A stretch of DNA of 64,000 nucleotides from Enterococcus faecium (GCF_029023785.1 NZ_CP118955.1:1486501-1550500); one strand, 5' to 3'; counted from the stretch's first letter, positions 21,501 to 30,025 are shown. The notes: a model not told the origin generated them from the sequence alone. Translations and numbers: made by a program.

Positions 21501-21972
21501 TACTTTCTATAACAGTTTTAGCCAACATTGAACGTCTTTCAGCCAATTTAGCCTCCAATTCTAAATCATACATGGAAAGCATCTGTATCGCAAGTAGTCC
21601 AGCATTAATTGCTCCCGCTTTTCCGATTGCTGTAGTAGCTACAGGTACTCCTCCAGGCATTTGGACAATCGAAAGAAGCGAATCCAAACCATTTAATGTT
21701 CGTGATTGGACCGGTACACCGATAACCGGCAAAGTTGTTTTTGATGCGACCATACCCGGCAGATGCGCGGCTCCCCCTGCTCCTGCAATAATGATTTTGA
21801 TTCCTTTTTTTCGAGCGTTTTGTGCATATTCAAACATCAAATCTGGGGTTCGATGAGCAGAAACGACCTTTTTTTCATAAGACACACCGAATTCTTCCAA
21901 TATTTGACATGCTTCTTTCATTGTTTCCCAATCTGAAGTACTCCCCATAATCACAGAGATTTTTGCTGTCAT
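21484..21972 (-). CDS. purE: N5-CAIR mutase
   Basis: Moves the carboxylate of N5-CAIR to form CAIR, working with PurK. The start at 21972 follows GGGAGG, so the ten codons before it are not used. The 162 residues contain [25 protein letters not shown] with the catalytic His, [14 protein letters not shown] and [15 protein letters not shown]. First gene of its operon, with a near-consensus promoter and PurBox upstream. Confidence 0.97.
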   Translation of the reverse strand: MTAKISVIMGSTSDWETMKEACQILEEFGVSYEKKVVSAHRTPDLMFEYAQNARKKGIKIIIAGAGGAAHLPGMVASKTTLPVIGVPVQSRTLNGLDSLLSIVQMPGGVPVATTAIGKAGAINAGLLAIQMLSMYDLELEAKLAERRSMLAKTVIESSDQLG

Positions 21973-22002
21973 TGTTTTTCCTCCCAGTTTTTCTACATTC
22001 AT

Positions 22003-22031
22003 ATTTTAACAATCACTTTTTTTGATGTCAA
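22003..22031 (-). promoter_or_regulatory. purE promoter
   Basis: On the minus strand, consensus -35 TTGACA (22031-22026), a 17-base spacer, and -10 TAAAAT (22008-22003) preceded by TGT. The predicted start is near 21996, giving a leader of about 24 bases. Confidence 0.8.
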
Positions 22032-22034
22032 AGA

Positions 22035-22080
22035 AATTTCGAATGTTAACAAAGAAAAACATTTTATTGTTCGTGTTTAT
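22035..22080 (-). promoter_or_regulatory. PurBox pair upstream of purE
   Basis: The main box ATAAACACGAACAATA (22080-22065, minus strand) is centred 66 bases upstream of the -10 centre, almost exactly as at purC. A weaker, oppositely oriented box AATTTCGAATGTT (22035-22047, plus strand) lies about 17 bases closer to the promoter. That recalls the inverted PurBox pairs bound by PurR in Bacillus. Confidence 0.65.
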
Positions 22081-22086
22081 TAAAGA

Positions 22087-22130
22087 TGAAAAAAAGGAAT
22101 GTGACAAAAGTTAGGTCACATTCCTTTTTA
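22087..22130. terminator. Terminator after pbuX
   Basis: AAAAAGGAATGTGAC (22091-22105) pairs with GTCACATTCCTTTTT (22115-22129). On the minus strand it ends the xpt-pbuX transcript. It is also the terminal hairpin of the adjoining repeat element. Confidence 0.85.
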
Positions 22131-22262
22131 TGGATAAACGGTGTTCAATCAGCTGACCCTCGGTATTAGCTCAAACAAACGGCAAAATACGAGGAACTAT
22201 TTTTCCGTTTGTTTCTCTAACAATCAGGTCAAAACGCTGATTTCACAACCTTTCTTTTGCTC
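22131..22262 (-). repeat. Small interspersed repeat, copy 1 (3' UTR of pbuX)
   Basis: Starts directly after the pbuX stop codon and runs in the same sense. On the minus strand it opens GGTTGTGAAATCAGC and contains a hairpin with arms AAACAAACGG and CCGTTTGTTT around an A/T-rich stem and a TTCCTC loop. It then reads TAATACCG and ends TTGAACACCGTTTA. Related copies lie near 24.6 and 34.2 kb. Confidence 0.75.
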
Positions 22263-22264
22263 TA

Positions 22265-23572
22265 TTACTTCTTGAAGGCTTCTTCCAATATTTCTTCATC
22301 TTTTTTCAATCCATTAAAGATCAAATTCAATATGATAGCCGTAATGCTACTCATTACGATGCCATTTCCAGTGAACATTTGCAATGTTTGCGGCATTTGA
22401 CTGAATAATGTCGGCGTAACATTGAAACCCAGCCCAAATCCAACAGAAACAGCAACAATCAATAGATTTTTATCATTGCTGAAATCAACTTCCAACAGCA
22501 TACGGATTCCTTGGACTGCCACCATCCCGAACATGACTAACATTCCTCCACCAAGTACCGGCTCAGGGATGATTTGTGCTAACGCACCGATTTTAGGGAA
22601 TAATCCTAAAACAATCAAGAAGAATGCAGAGAAATAGATGGGTTTTCTTGTTTTGATTCCCGAAAGTTGAACCAATCCGACATTTTGAGAAAAGCCAGTA
22701 TAAGGGAATGTATTGAAAATACCGCCTAAGATAACGGCAAGTCCTTCTGCACGATATCCCTTTTTCAATTCTTCTTCTCCAACATTTTTCCCAGTAATGT
22801 CACCAAGTGCAAAATATACACCTGTTGATTCTACCATGCTGACCATGGAAATGATGATCATTAGTAAAATCGACCATACGTCGAAAGTTGGTTTACCAAA
22901 ATAAAAGGGTTGTGGAACATGGAACAACGGCGCATCTCCAATCGCGCTCAGATCAATCATTCCCATGAAAGCAGCTAAGATGCTTCCTCCGACTAAACCA
23001 ATCAATACCGCGATTGAACGAATGAACCCTTTTGCCAGCATTTGCACGCCTACAATTAGGAGAATCGTCACAAATGCAAGTAGCAGATTTGTTTTGTCAC
23101 CAAAATCAGCTGCTGTTGCATTACCTCCACCCATTTTCTCGATTGCTACAGGAATCAAAGTCAAACCAATAACGGTGATAACCGTTCCTGTTACTATAGG
23201 AGGGAATAGTTTTTTAATTTTAGAAAAGACACCAGAAACTAACACAACAAAGATCCCAGAAGCGATAATAGATCCGTAGATAGCTCCTACTCCTTCATTG
23301 GTTCCGATCAAGATCAGTGGAGCTACTGCTTGGATCGCACATCCTAAAACGACAGGCAAGCCAATTCCGAAAAATCGGTTAACTGTCAATTGCAATAATG
23401 TCGCTAATCCACACATAAAGATATCAATTGAAATCAAATAAGTCATCTGTTCTTGATTAAAGCCTAGTCCTGTACCGATCAAAAGAGGCACCGCTACTGC
23501 TCCTGCATACATCGCTAGCAGATGCTGCAGCCCTAAAACCGCAGCTTTTCCATTTTGTGTTTCTTTTTCCAC
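22265..23572 (-). CDS. pbuX: Xanthine permease (NCS2 family)
   Basis: Proton-coupled xanthine uptake across the membrane. The 435 residues form about 14 membrane segments, with the nucleobase-transporter motifs of the NCS2 family, such as QNVGLVQLSGIKTR near the middle and the early LQHLLAMYAGAVAVPL. It follows xpt by two bases, and the pair is the usual Firmicute xanthine salvage operon. Expression should be limited by the guanine riboswitch and probably by PurR. Confidence 0.95.
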   Translation of the reverse strand: MEKETQNGKAAVLGLQHLLAMYAGAVAVPLLIGTGLGFNQEQMTYLISIDIFMCGLATLLQLTVNRFFGIGLPVVLGCAIQAVAPLILIGTNEGVGAIYGSIIASGIFVVLVSGVFSKIKKLFPPIVTGTVITVIGLTLIPVAIEKMGGGNATAADFGDKTNLLLAFVTILLIVGVQMLAKGFIRSIAVLIGLVGGSILAAFMGMIDLSAIGDAPLFHVPQPFYFGKPTFDVWSILLMIIISMVSMVESTGVYFALGDITGKNVGEEELKKGYRAEGLAVILGGIFNTFPYTGFSQNVGLVQLSGIKTRKPIYFSAFFLIVLGLFPKIGALAQIIPEPVLGGGMLVMFGMVAVQGIRMLLEVDFSNDKNLLIVAVSVGFGLGFNVTPTLFSQMPQTLQMFTGNGIVMSSITAIILNLIFNGLKKDEEILEEAFKK

Positions 23573-23574
23573 GA

Positions 23575-24156
23575 TTATGCGTCCTCCTCAAGAAACTCAA
23601 CTTGTCCATTCGTCAAGGAAGCAATACGCGCAAGAGAAACGACTCTCAATCCCATTTCTTCAAGTAACTGACGTCCATCTTGGAAAGACTTTTCGATGAC
23701 GATCCCGATTCCTTCTACTTGCGCTCCAGCTTGCTGGCATAATTCGATCAATCCTTTTGCCGCTTGTCCGTTTGCCAAGAAATCGTCGATAATCAATACT
23801 TTGTCTTCTGAAGATAAAAATTTACGAGAAATAGAAATCGTACTTGTCACTTGTTTCGTAAAAGAATAAACAGAAGCTGTCAATAATTCTTCATCCATCG
23901 TCAAACTTTTTGCTTTTCTAGCGAAGATCATTGGAACATCTAATTCTCTTGCAGCAAATAAAGCTGGTGCGATCCCAGAAGCTTCAATGGTCACAACTTT
24001 CGTGATTCCTTGTTCTTTAAATACTTCTGCAAACCGTTTTCCCATTTGTTCCATCAATACAGGGTCTACTTGGTGAGTGACGAAGCTGTCGACTTTTAAT
24101 ACGCCCTCGCCTAATATACGTCCGTCTTTTTGAATACGTTCAACTAATTCTTTCAC
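23575..24156 (-). CDS. xpt: Xanthine phosphoribosyltransferase
   Basis: Converts xanthine and PRPP to XMP. I chose the GTG at 24156, since AAAGGAGC lies 7 bases upstream and the product (193 residues, [26 protein letters not shown]) then has the family length. The longer in-frame form would begin inside the riboswitch terminator. The PRPP-binding loop [17 protein letters not shown] and the early [11 protein letters not shown] are characteristic. Confidence 0.95.
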   Translation of the reverse strand: MKELVERIQKDGRILGEGVLKVDSFVTHQVDPVLMEQMGKRFAEVFKEQGITKVVTIEASGIAPALFAARELDVPMIFARKAKSLTMDEELLTASVYSFTKQVTSTISISRKFLSSEDKVLIIDDFLANGQAAKGLIELCQQAGAQVEGIGIVIEKSFQDGRQLLEEMGLRVVSLARIASLTNGQVEFLEEDA

Positions 24157-24230
24157 TTTATTTGCTCCTTTATCATTTATTAATACCGAAATAACCGCTT
24201 TTGTGCAAAAACCTACTATGTTTCTGTTAA

Positions 24231-24352
24231 AGAAAAACACCCTCCACTTTATCATAAGAAAAGAAGGGTGAAATAGCCAATCTTTTACTTATAGTCCAGC
24301 ATTTACGGTACTGGCTAGAAACTGTCATCCATATTATGACGATATATAAGTA
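24231..24352 (-). ncRNA. Guanine-type purine riboswitch with terminator
   Basis: The aptamer spans 24352-24286 on the minus strand. Stem P1 pairs TACTTATA with TATAAGTA. The conserved core includes GTTTCTAGCC and TACCGTAAAT, and the loops hold ATATGG and CCGTAAAT-type kissing sequences. The junction reads GGACTAT, with C at the ligand-specifying position, so guanine (or hypoxanthine/xanthine) rather than adenine is expected. A hairpin CACCCTTC/GAGGGTG followed by TTTTT (24270-24231) forms the expression platform, so ligand should end transcription before xpt. Confidence 0.92.
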
Positions 24353-24459
24353 GGTATGTAAAACTAATAATAGTGTAAATTCATTTTCTTGCAACTGTTT
24401 TGCACGTGAAGGCAGTTTGCCATATTTGAATAAAAAATGTTGTTTCAAATATTGAAAAC

Positions 24460-24488
24460 AGTCTAACACTACTTTCTGAAACTGACAA
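24460..24488 (-). promoter_or_regulatory. xpt-pbuX promoter
   Basis: On the minus strand, -35 TTGTCA (24488-24483), a 17-base spacer and -10 TAGACT (24465-24460) preceded by TGT. The start near 24453 gives a leader of about 300 bases that carries the riboswitch. Confidence 0.65.
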
Positions 24489-24540
24489 CGTGGTTTACTT
24501 ATTTTTTTGTAAAATCTAATGATTTTTAATGCATTATTCC

Positions 24541-24557
24541 TTTTTGTTCGGGTTTAA
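24541..24557 (-). promoter_or_regulatory. PurBox upstream of xpt-pbuX
   Basis: On the minus strand TTTAAACCCGAACAAAA contains the exact CCGAAC core of the PurR site. Its centre is 86 bases from the -10 centre, 20 bases (about two helical turns) further than at purC and purE. Confidence 0.7.
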
Positions 24558-24594
24558 ATAGTTATTTTTATTTTCTCCTATCTAAAAAAGCAGC

Positions 24595-24727
24595 CCACAT
24601 AAAAAGAAGGCATGACAAAAAGCATGTCATAGCCCCTTTTTCCGAATAAATAGTGTTCAAAAGACAGCCTATCGGCAATAAGGCAAGATTTTATAAACTA
24701 CGGGAAGTAATTTCCGTAAATCTATTC
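24595..24727 (-). repeat. Small interspersed repeat, copy 2, with terminator
   Basis: Begins at the stop codon of the oxidoreductase gene, in the same sense. On the minus strand it has a hairpin-like segment around TTTACGG and CCGTAG, then TTATTGCCGATAGGCTG, then TTGAACACTATTTA. It ends in a terminator whose arms include GGCATGACA and TGTCATAGCC. It is more diverged than the other copies. Confidence 0.65.
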
Positions 24728-26020
24728 TTATTCTTTTAAGCTGACAAGCTCGTCAATCACTACTGCTTTTCCTGAAGCAATAGAATGATTTGCTGCGATT
24801 CCTGTCAAAATCGACAAAATACCATCTACGTGAGTTGCTGCCCGATTCCACGGATCTTCTTCTTTTTCTTCACCAAATAGATCATCTAATAAACGCGGAT
24901 CTCCTCCGCCATGTCCGCCCGCTTCTTGTTCGACGATTACCTCATATGGCTCACCGAACATCGGATAGACATGGATGGACTGAAGAACGGCTGCTCCTTC
25001 ATCCTTTTTATCTCCACCTGCATTGATGTAAGACTTTTCGATCACTTTCATTTCGATCCGTCCTTTGCTGCCATTGAAAGAAACATTGAATCCTTCCCAC
25101 GGCATATACGCGTTTAGCGAATACGTCAAAATCGCACCAGTTTCATATTTGACCGTTACGCCTAGTGTATCTTCAATAGAGATATCATCGGAAAATACAC
25201 TGCGGTCACGAATATATCCACTGTCTTTTTCTGCTTCTAAATACATTTCTCGCAATTCCTCATTGGCTGACAGGTCTATAGCAAATGGATCAGCTTTAGC
25301 TAGTTCGCTTCCATAGCATCGACTGTAAAATATTTCTACTCCGCGTTTCTCCGCATTATGCATCCCATAAAAGTTTAATCCACCGAATGCAAATACCTTT
25401 TGGGGACGGCTGTTCAACCAAAAATTCACTAGATCAAAATGATGGGTAGATTTATGAACAAGAAGCCCGCCGCTATTGTGCTTATTTCGATGCCATCTTC
25501 TGAAATAATCTGCCCCGTGTTGCGTATTTAACAGCCATTCGAAGTGGATAGAAAACACATCACCAATCACATCACTTTCTATCAGTTCCTTTATCTTCGT
25601 GTGATACGGTGCATAACGATAATTAAAAGTGACTCGCAGGCTTCTTCCCGTCTGTTTTTGGACCGTTATTATTTCTTGAGCTTTTTCCTCATCGATAGTC
25701 AGAGGTTTTTCGCAAATAACATCATATCCTTTTTTCATTGCACGAATGATATAATCATGATGCGTTCGATCTACTGACGTAATAATGACTTCAGCCGGCC
25801 GTACGTCATCCAGTAGTTGCTCAAATTGTGATGGCATACATGTCTTTACTTTTTTCTGTCCATACTTGTTCACAAGTATCCGATTTGCATAATCCATCCT
25901 TGTTTGAGATACATCACAAAAACCGACTAGTTCACAAGTTTGATGATACGTAGAGGCAATTGCCTCATAAAAAAAACGCGCTCTCCCACCAAGTCCGACT
26001 TGTACATATTTTTTCTTCAT
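24728..26020 (-). CDS. Gfo/Idh/MocA family oxidoreductase
   Basis: Probable NAD(P)-dependent sugar or sugar-acid dehydrogenase, 430 residues, longer than the commonest 330-380. The N-terminal Rossmann motif is VGLGGRARFF, followed by the catalytic-region motif CEKPLTIDEEKA (about 98-109) and the substrate-side HKSTHHFDLVNFWL. It overlaps the DUF624 gene by four bases (ATGA) as the last gene of the CUT1 ABC operon. It probably acts on the imported sugar or a derivative. The substrate is unknown. Confidence 0.88.
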   Translation of the reverse strand: MKKKYVQVGLGGRARFFYEAIASTYHQTCELVGFCDVSQTRMDYANRILVNKYGQKKVKTCMPSQFEQLLDDVRPAEVIITSVDRTHHDYIIRAMKKGYDVICEKPLTIDEEKAQEIITVQKQTGRSLRVTFNYRYAPYHTKIKELIESDVIGDVFSIHFEWLLNTQHGADYFRRWHRNKHNSGGLLVHKSTHHFDLVNFWLNSRPQKVFAFGGLNFYGMHNAEKRGVEIFYSRCYGSELAKADPFAIDLSANEELREMYLEAEKDSGYIRDRSVFSDDISIEDTLGVTVKYETGAILTYSLNAYMPWEGFNVSFNGSKGRIEMKVIEKSYINAGGDKKDEGAAVLQSIHVYPMFGEPYEVIVEQEAGGHGGGDPRLLDDLFGEEKEEDPWNRAATHVDGILSILTGIAANHSIASGKAVVIDELVSLKE

Positions 26021-26640
26021 TTAAAGTCATTCTCCTTTTCTTTTAAGCAAAATACTGTGACAAATGGCAGCCCTGGATACAGTAATGCAGTGAGTAAAAA
26101 ATCATGCTGTATACACCAGAACAGTCCATACAAAAGGCATAAATACCACAGAAACCCCTTGACGTTTTTTGACAACAGCCAGATATTCCTTTTGATCAAA
26201 TAAACAAGACTATCTGCTTTATCTTCTTTGCAGATATCAATTAGCGTACTAAAAAAACTATGGGATACAAAAAGCAACAGACACAATAGAAAAGGAATCA
26301 GATACCAAGCTCCAATCTTTCCCACTAATAAATACCAATCAACTGCAAAAATAATGACAAACAGCTGAAACAACGTAATGATGAAACACATCCGTTTGAT
26401 TTTTCCTTTCCTCCAACATACCTTTTTTTCTGCCAAGTAATGGACAGATAGATAATAAGAAGGATACATCATCAAAAAATAAATCAGATAGACAACACGA
26501 GCAGACAGCACTAATCCTAAAGTGAACAAACATCCTAGAACTAAAGCGAAAAGAGCATTACTGATAAGACTGGTTAAAAAAATCAGACAGACATAGTAGT
26601 TGAGCTTGTAAAGAAACATCTCTTCTATTGGCTTTTTCAT
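26017..26640 (-). CDS. DUF624 (YesL-like) membrane protein
   Basis: Integral membrane protein of 207 residues with about five to six hydrophobic segments and short charged loops. It fits the DUF624/YesL family often found beside CUT1 sugar transporters, including the Bacillus yes locus. Its molecular role is not established. It is fourth of five genes, two bases after the MalG-type permease gene and overlapping the oxidoreductase gene. Confidence 0.75.
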   Translation of the reverse strand: MKKPIEEMFLYKLNYYVCLIFLTSLISNALFALVLGCLFTLGLVLSARVVYLIYFLMMYPSYYLSVHYLAEKKVCWRKGKIKRMCFIITLFQLFVIIFAVDWYLLVGKIGAWYLIPFLLCLLLFVSHSFFSTLIDICKEDKADSLVYLIKRNIWLLSKNVKGFLWYLCLLYGLFWCIQHDFLLTALLYPGLPFVTVFCLKEKENDFK

Positions 26641-26642
26641 AT

Positions 26643-27479
26643 TCAGCCCTTCAGACCGCTTGTACTGATCCCCTGGACAAGATATTTATTGAAGAATAAG
26701 AAAATCAGAAAAACCGGTAGCAGCGACAACGTAGACATCGCAAACATACTCGCGTAAGTCGTACTAGATCCAGCGTCTGCAAATAATTTGATGGCAATCG
26801 ATACCGTGTAAGATCTCGGCTTGTTTAAATAAATCAATGGTCCCATGAAGTCGTCCCATTTCCAATAAAACTGGATGATGATCGTCGTGATGATCGAAGG
26901 TTTCAGCAAAGGAAAAATAATTTTGGTAAAGACACTATACTTGCTGCATCCGTCAATAATCGCTGATTCATCTAACTCTTTGGGGATGTTGACCATGAAT
27001 TGCATGATCTGGTAAATGAAAAATGCTTGTCCAAAAAAATGTGGTAAAATCAGCGGCACATACGTCCCAACCAAATTCAGCCGATTGTAAATAATAAACT
27101 GCGGAATCAAAATCACTTGTGCAGGAATCATCATCGTTACTAACATGACGACGAACCAGAATCTTTTTCCTTTGAAATCGATTCTCGATAATGCGTAAGC
27201 AATACAAGTCGAGCTCAGAACTGTCCCTATCGTCGAAACTGCAGAGATGACAAACGAATTCCTAAAGAAAGTAAAAAATGAAATTCCAGCAAACCCCGCC
27301 CATCCTTTTGCGTAATTTTCCCATTGAAAAGTCTCTGGAATCAAATTCAGCGAACCACTCATAATCTCTTGATCCGTTTTAAAAGAACCTGCGATCATCC
27401 ATAAGACCGGATAAATCATGACTAGACCTAATAGCAAAATAAAACCGTATTGAAACCATTTCGTTACTGTATTATTCAT
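26643..27479 (-). CDS. Sugar ABC transporter permease, MalG type
   Basis: Inner-membrane subunit of a CUT1 oligosaccharide/glycoside importer. The 278 residues form six membrane segments, and the coupling (EAA) loop ELDESAIIDGCSKYSVFTKIIFP lies at about residues 170-192. The C-terminus GISTSGLKG is typical of MalG-like proteins. A GGAGG site precedes the start. No ATPase gene is in the operon, so a shared MsmK/MsmX-type ATPase encoded elsewhere would be needed. Confidence 0.92.
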   Translation of the reverse strand: MNNTVTKWFQYGFILLLGLVMIYPVLWMIAGSFKTDQEIMSGSLNLIPETFQWENYAKGWAGFAGISFFTFFRNSFVISAVSTIGTVLSSTCIAYALSRIDFKGKRFWFVVMLVTMMIPAQVILIPQFIIYNRLNLVGTYVPLILPHFFGQAFFIYQIMQFMVNIPKELDESAIIDGCSKYSVFTKIIFPLLKPSIITTIIIQFYWKWDDFMGPLIYLNKPRSYTVSIAIKLFADAGSSTTYASMFAMSTLSLLPVFLIFLFFNKYLVQGISTSGLKG

Positions 27480-27495
27480 TTCTTCCTCCTCTCAT

Positions 27496-28383
27496 TCACA
27501 CAACGACCCATTTTTTTGATGATTTGAAAATCAGAAAGGTGACAGCTCCCATAATCAACAGCATGATCCACGAAATAGCACTAGCATACCCCATAGAATT
27601 AAAAGAAAAAGCTTGGTTATACACATAAAGAGCATAAAAGTTCGTGGCATCATTCGGACCACCTTGGGTAATGATAAATGCCTGCGTAAAAGTCATAAAC
27701 GCCGCGATTGTCTGCATAACCAAGTTATACAAAATGATCGGCGAAAGAAGAGGTAACGTGATCTTGTAAAACGTCTGCCATTTGTTCGCTCCATCGATCT
27801 CTGCCGCTTCATAATACGAGCCTGGGATCTCTTTGATACCTGCAGCAAAGATGATCATTGCCGAACCGAATTGCCAAGCAGACATCAAAACAAGAGGGAT
27901 CATGACCAGTTTTTGATCGCTAAACCAGGAAAGCGCAGGTGCGCCTAATCGTTCCAGGAAAATATTCACTAACCCGTTTTTAGAAAACAACTCCCGCCAA
28001 ACTAGAGCGATAGAAATACTGCCACCGATCAAACTAGGCACATAATACAAAGAACGAAAGAAAGTCGTTCCTTTGATATTCCTCGTTAAAAGATAAGCAA
28101 TCAATAGACCAAAGATCAGTTTCACAGGTACAGATGCAAATACATAGAGAAAAGTGACTCGGATGGAGTTCAAAAAACGGGCATCACTCAGCATCTTTAT
28201 ATAATTATCCAAGCCGATCCATGAGACTGGATTTCCCAAACGATAATCGGTGAACGAATAATAAAGTGACAAGATCATCGGTATCACTGTTATCAATAGA
28301 AATCCTAGGATGAATGGAGAAGCAAATACGTAACCGACCACATTGTCTTGATCCAAGAACCGTTTTAGTTTTTCTTTTTTCAT
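27496..28383 (-). CDS. Sugar ABC transporter permease, MalF type
   Basis: Partner of the preceding permease, 295 residues with six membrane helices. The early FASPFILGFLLITVIPM motif and the EAA loop YYEAAEIDGANKWQTFYKITLPLL (about 194-217) are characteristic of UgpA/MalF-like subunits. It lies between the binding-protein gene and the MalG-type gene with 15-16 base gaps, each with a good ribosome binding site. Confidence 0.92.
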   Translation of the reverse strand: MKKEKLKRFLDQDNVVGYVFASPFILGFLLITVIPMILSLYYSFTDYRLGNPVSWIGLDNYIKMLSDARFLNSIRVTFLYVFASVPVKLIFGLLIAYLLTRNIKGTTFFRSLYYVPSLIGGSISIALVWRELFSKNGLVNIFLERLGAPALSWFSDQKLVMIPLVLMSAWQFGSAMIIFAAGIKEIPGSYYEAAEIDGANKWQTFYKITLPLLSPIILYNLVMQTIAAFMTFTQAFIITQGGPNDATNFYALYVYNQAFSFNSMGYASAISWIMLLIMGAVTFLIFKSSKKWVVV

Positions 28384-28398
28384 GCCTTCCTCCTGCTG

Positions 28399-29682
28399 CT
28401 ATCCTAGAATGTTTGACGCAAACTCATAAAGACTCTCTGCTGCTTCTTCTGCTGTTACTTCTTCATAAATGACTTTTTCAACTAAAAGATTGTATTGGTC
28501 TTGAATTTCCGGATTCAAAGCACTATCAAAGACATTCACTTCGCCGTTGTCCATATCGGAAATCATTTCTAAATAATCAAATGTCGCTTGCAAAGTTGCA
28601 TCATCTGCACGAGCGAGCTGTTCTCGAATATTCGACATGATTGGTACACCACGTTCTCCTTTTAAAATTTCATTGGCTTCTTCACTGTTTTGAAAGAAAT
28701 CAATAAACTTAGCAGCTTCTTCTTTATGGGCTGAGCTTTTTGCCATACTCAGCATTTGCGAAGAACGTAAAGGGATACCAGATTCTCCATCTGCTTTTCT
28801 GCGAGGTGGATTAATCAACTGAATCTCCATATCTTCAGGAGCCCCTGACAATATTTCTGTCAACTGGTTACTTGATAGAAACACCATTGCCGCTTCTCTA
28901 TCCCTAACCGCCTGAAAAGACAGATCCGTCGTACTTGCAGCTCCACCACCTGGTTCTGGATGGGCCCCTTTGTCTACCAGATTTTTACGCAGCTGGAAAA
29001 AATCTGTTAGATAGTCTGGATTTTCAAATCCCAAGCTGTTAGATAGATCTTCCCGATTATAAAAATTCAATCCTTTCTCAACTTGTGGTATTTGAATAAT
29101 ACAGCCAGCTATAAAATCTTCGAATCTTGAAATAGCATAGATTCCTAATTCTTCAGTGATTTGATAGCTGATTTGTTCAAATTCATCCCATGTCCAATTT
29201 GAAGCTGGTTCAGGGATATTTAATTGTTCAAATATATTTTTATTGTAAGCAATCGCAAACGAATTCACCCCGTTAGACAGTCCAACTAATTGCCCGTCGT
29301 AAGTCGTCGTTGCTAAATAGGATTCATCTGCATTAGAAATATCAATTATCCCTTGCTCCACATATTCATCTAATGGTTCAATCTGATTGATGTATTGAGG
29401 AAATTGATTGTTCAGTTGGAAAATGTCCCAGATATCATCTGATGCTGCTAGTGTACCTAATTTTGTGTAATATCCTTCATAATCATAAAATTCATAATCG
29501 ATCGTCACATGGGGATTTTTTTCTTCATAAAGCTCGATTACTTTTACTGTTGCATCGTGTCGGACTTGCGAACCCCACCAAGCCATGTTCAGCGTGATTT
29601 TTTTGTCATCTTCTTGCCCACAAGCCGTCAAGAAGAATAACATAACACTTAAAGCTAAGATGATTCTCATTCTTTTCTTCAT
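28399..29682 (-). CDS. Sugar-binding lipoprotein of the CUT1 transporter
   Basis: Extracellular solute-binding protein (family 1), 427 residues from the ATG at 29682. A GAGGTG site lies 8 bases before that ATG; an in-frame codon seven positions earlier has no site. The signal sequence ends in the lipobox FFLTAC, and the mature part starts LNMAWWGSQVRHDATVKVIELYEEKNP, the usual front of the family. First gene of the five-gene operon. Substrate unknown; probably an oligosaccharide or glycoside. Confidence 0.9.
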   Translation of the reverse strand: MKKRMRIILALSVMLFFLTACGQEDDKKITLNMAWWGSQVRHDATVKVIELYEEKNPHVTIDYEFYDYEGYYTKLGTLAASDDIWDIFQLNNQFPQYINQIEPLDEYVEQGIIDISNADESYLATTTYDGQLVGLSNGVNSFAIAYNKNIFEQLNIPEPASNWTWDEFEQISYQITEELGIYAISRFEDFIAGCIIQIPQVEKGLNFYNREDLSNSLGFENPDYLTDFFQLRKNLVDKGAHPEPGGGAASTTDLSFQAVRDREAAMVFLSSNQLTEILSGAPEDMEIQLINPPRRKADGESGIPLRSSQMLSMAKSSAHKEEAAKFIDFFQNSEEANEILKGERGVPIMSNIREQLARADDATLQATFDYLEMISDMDNGEVNVFDSALNPEIQDQYNLLVEKVIYEEVTAEEAAESLYEFASNILG

Positions 29683-29720
29683 TCTCTGCACCTCTACTTC
29701 CATTGTTATTTTTCAATATA

Positions 29721-29736
29721 CTGTATTTTTATACAG
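29721..29736. promoter_or_regulatory. Palindrome upstream of the CUT1 operon
   Basis: CTGTAT-TTTT-ATACAG is a perfect inverted repeat 39 bases before the binding-protein start codon. A TATATT hexamer (minus strand, 29720-29715) that could be the -10 adjoins it. It may be an operator for a regulator not encoded next to the operon. Confidence 0.45.
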
Positions 29737-30025
29737 AACATATTTATTAAACGATCTTTTTCAAGGGGAATAAAAACCAAGACTTGCCTTATCGTTCTGC
29801 CTAGGATGAACAACTCAATACTTTCAAGGAAAATTAGATAGTGCTGATTCTTCTTTCATCGCTAAAAACACTTCTTGCTTCAATGATGGGAGGATAATTA
29901 CGCAAAGAAAAAAGGATATCAGACAACTGCCCAATATCCTTGACATAGCTAAATAAGCATGCTTCTTCGTGTGCGCTCTTCCCTAAAAAACAGAAAAATA
30001 ACTAGTAATTCTGTATGAAATTAGG
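29737..30025. other. Intergenic stretch with a minus-strand hairpin and a short open frame
   Basis: No gene is well supported. A minus-strand hairpin with arms AAGGATAT and ATATCCTT (29945-29914) followed by TTTTTT resembles a terminator. It lies inside a minus-strand open frame of 40 codons (29946-29824) with a hydrophobic start (MSRILGSCLISFFLCVIIL) but no ribosome binding site. Both may be remnants. Confidence 0.3.

Noticed and set aside
24157..24255. N-terminal extension of xpt
   Set aside because: It would be translated from within the riboswitch terminator; the GTG at 24156 has a proper ribosome binding site and gives the family length.
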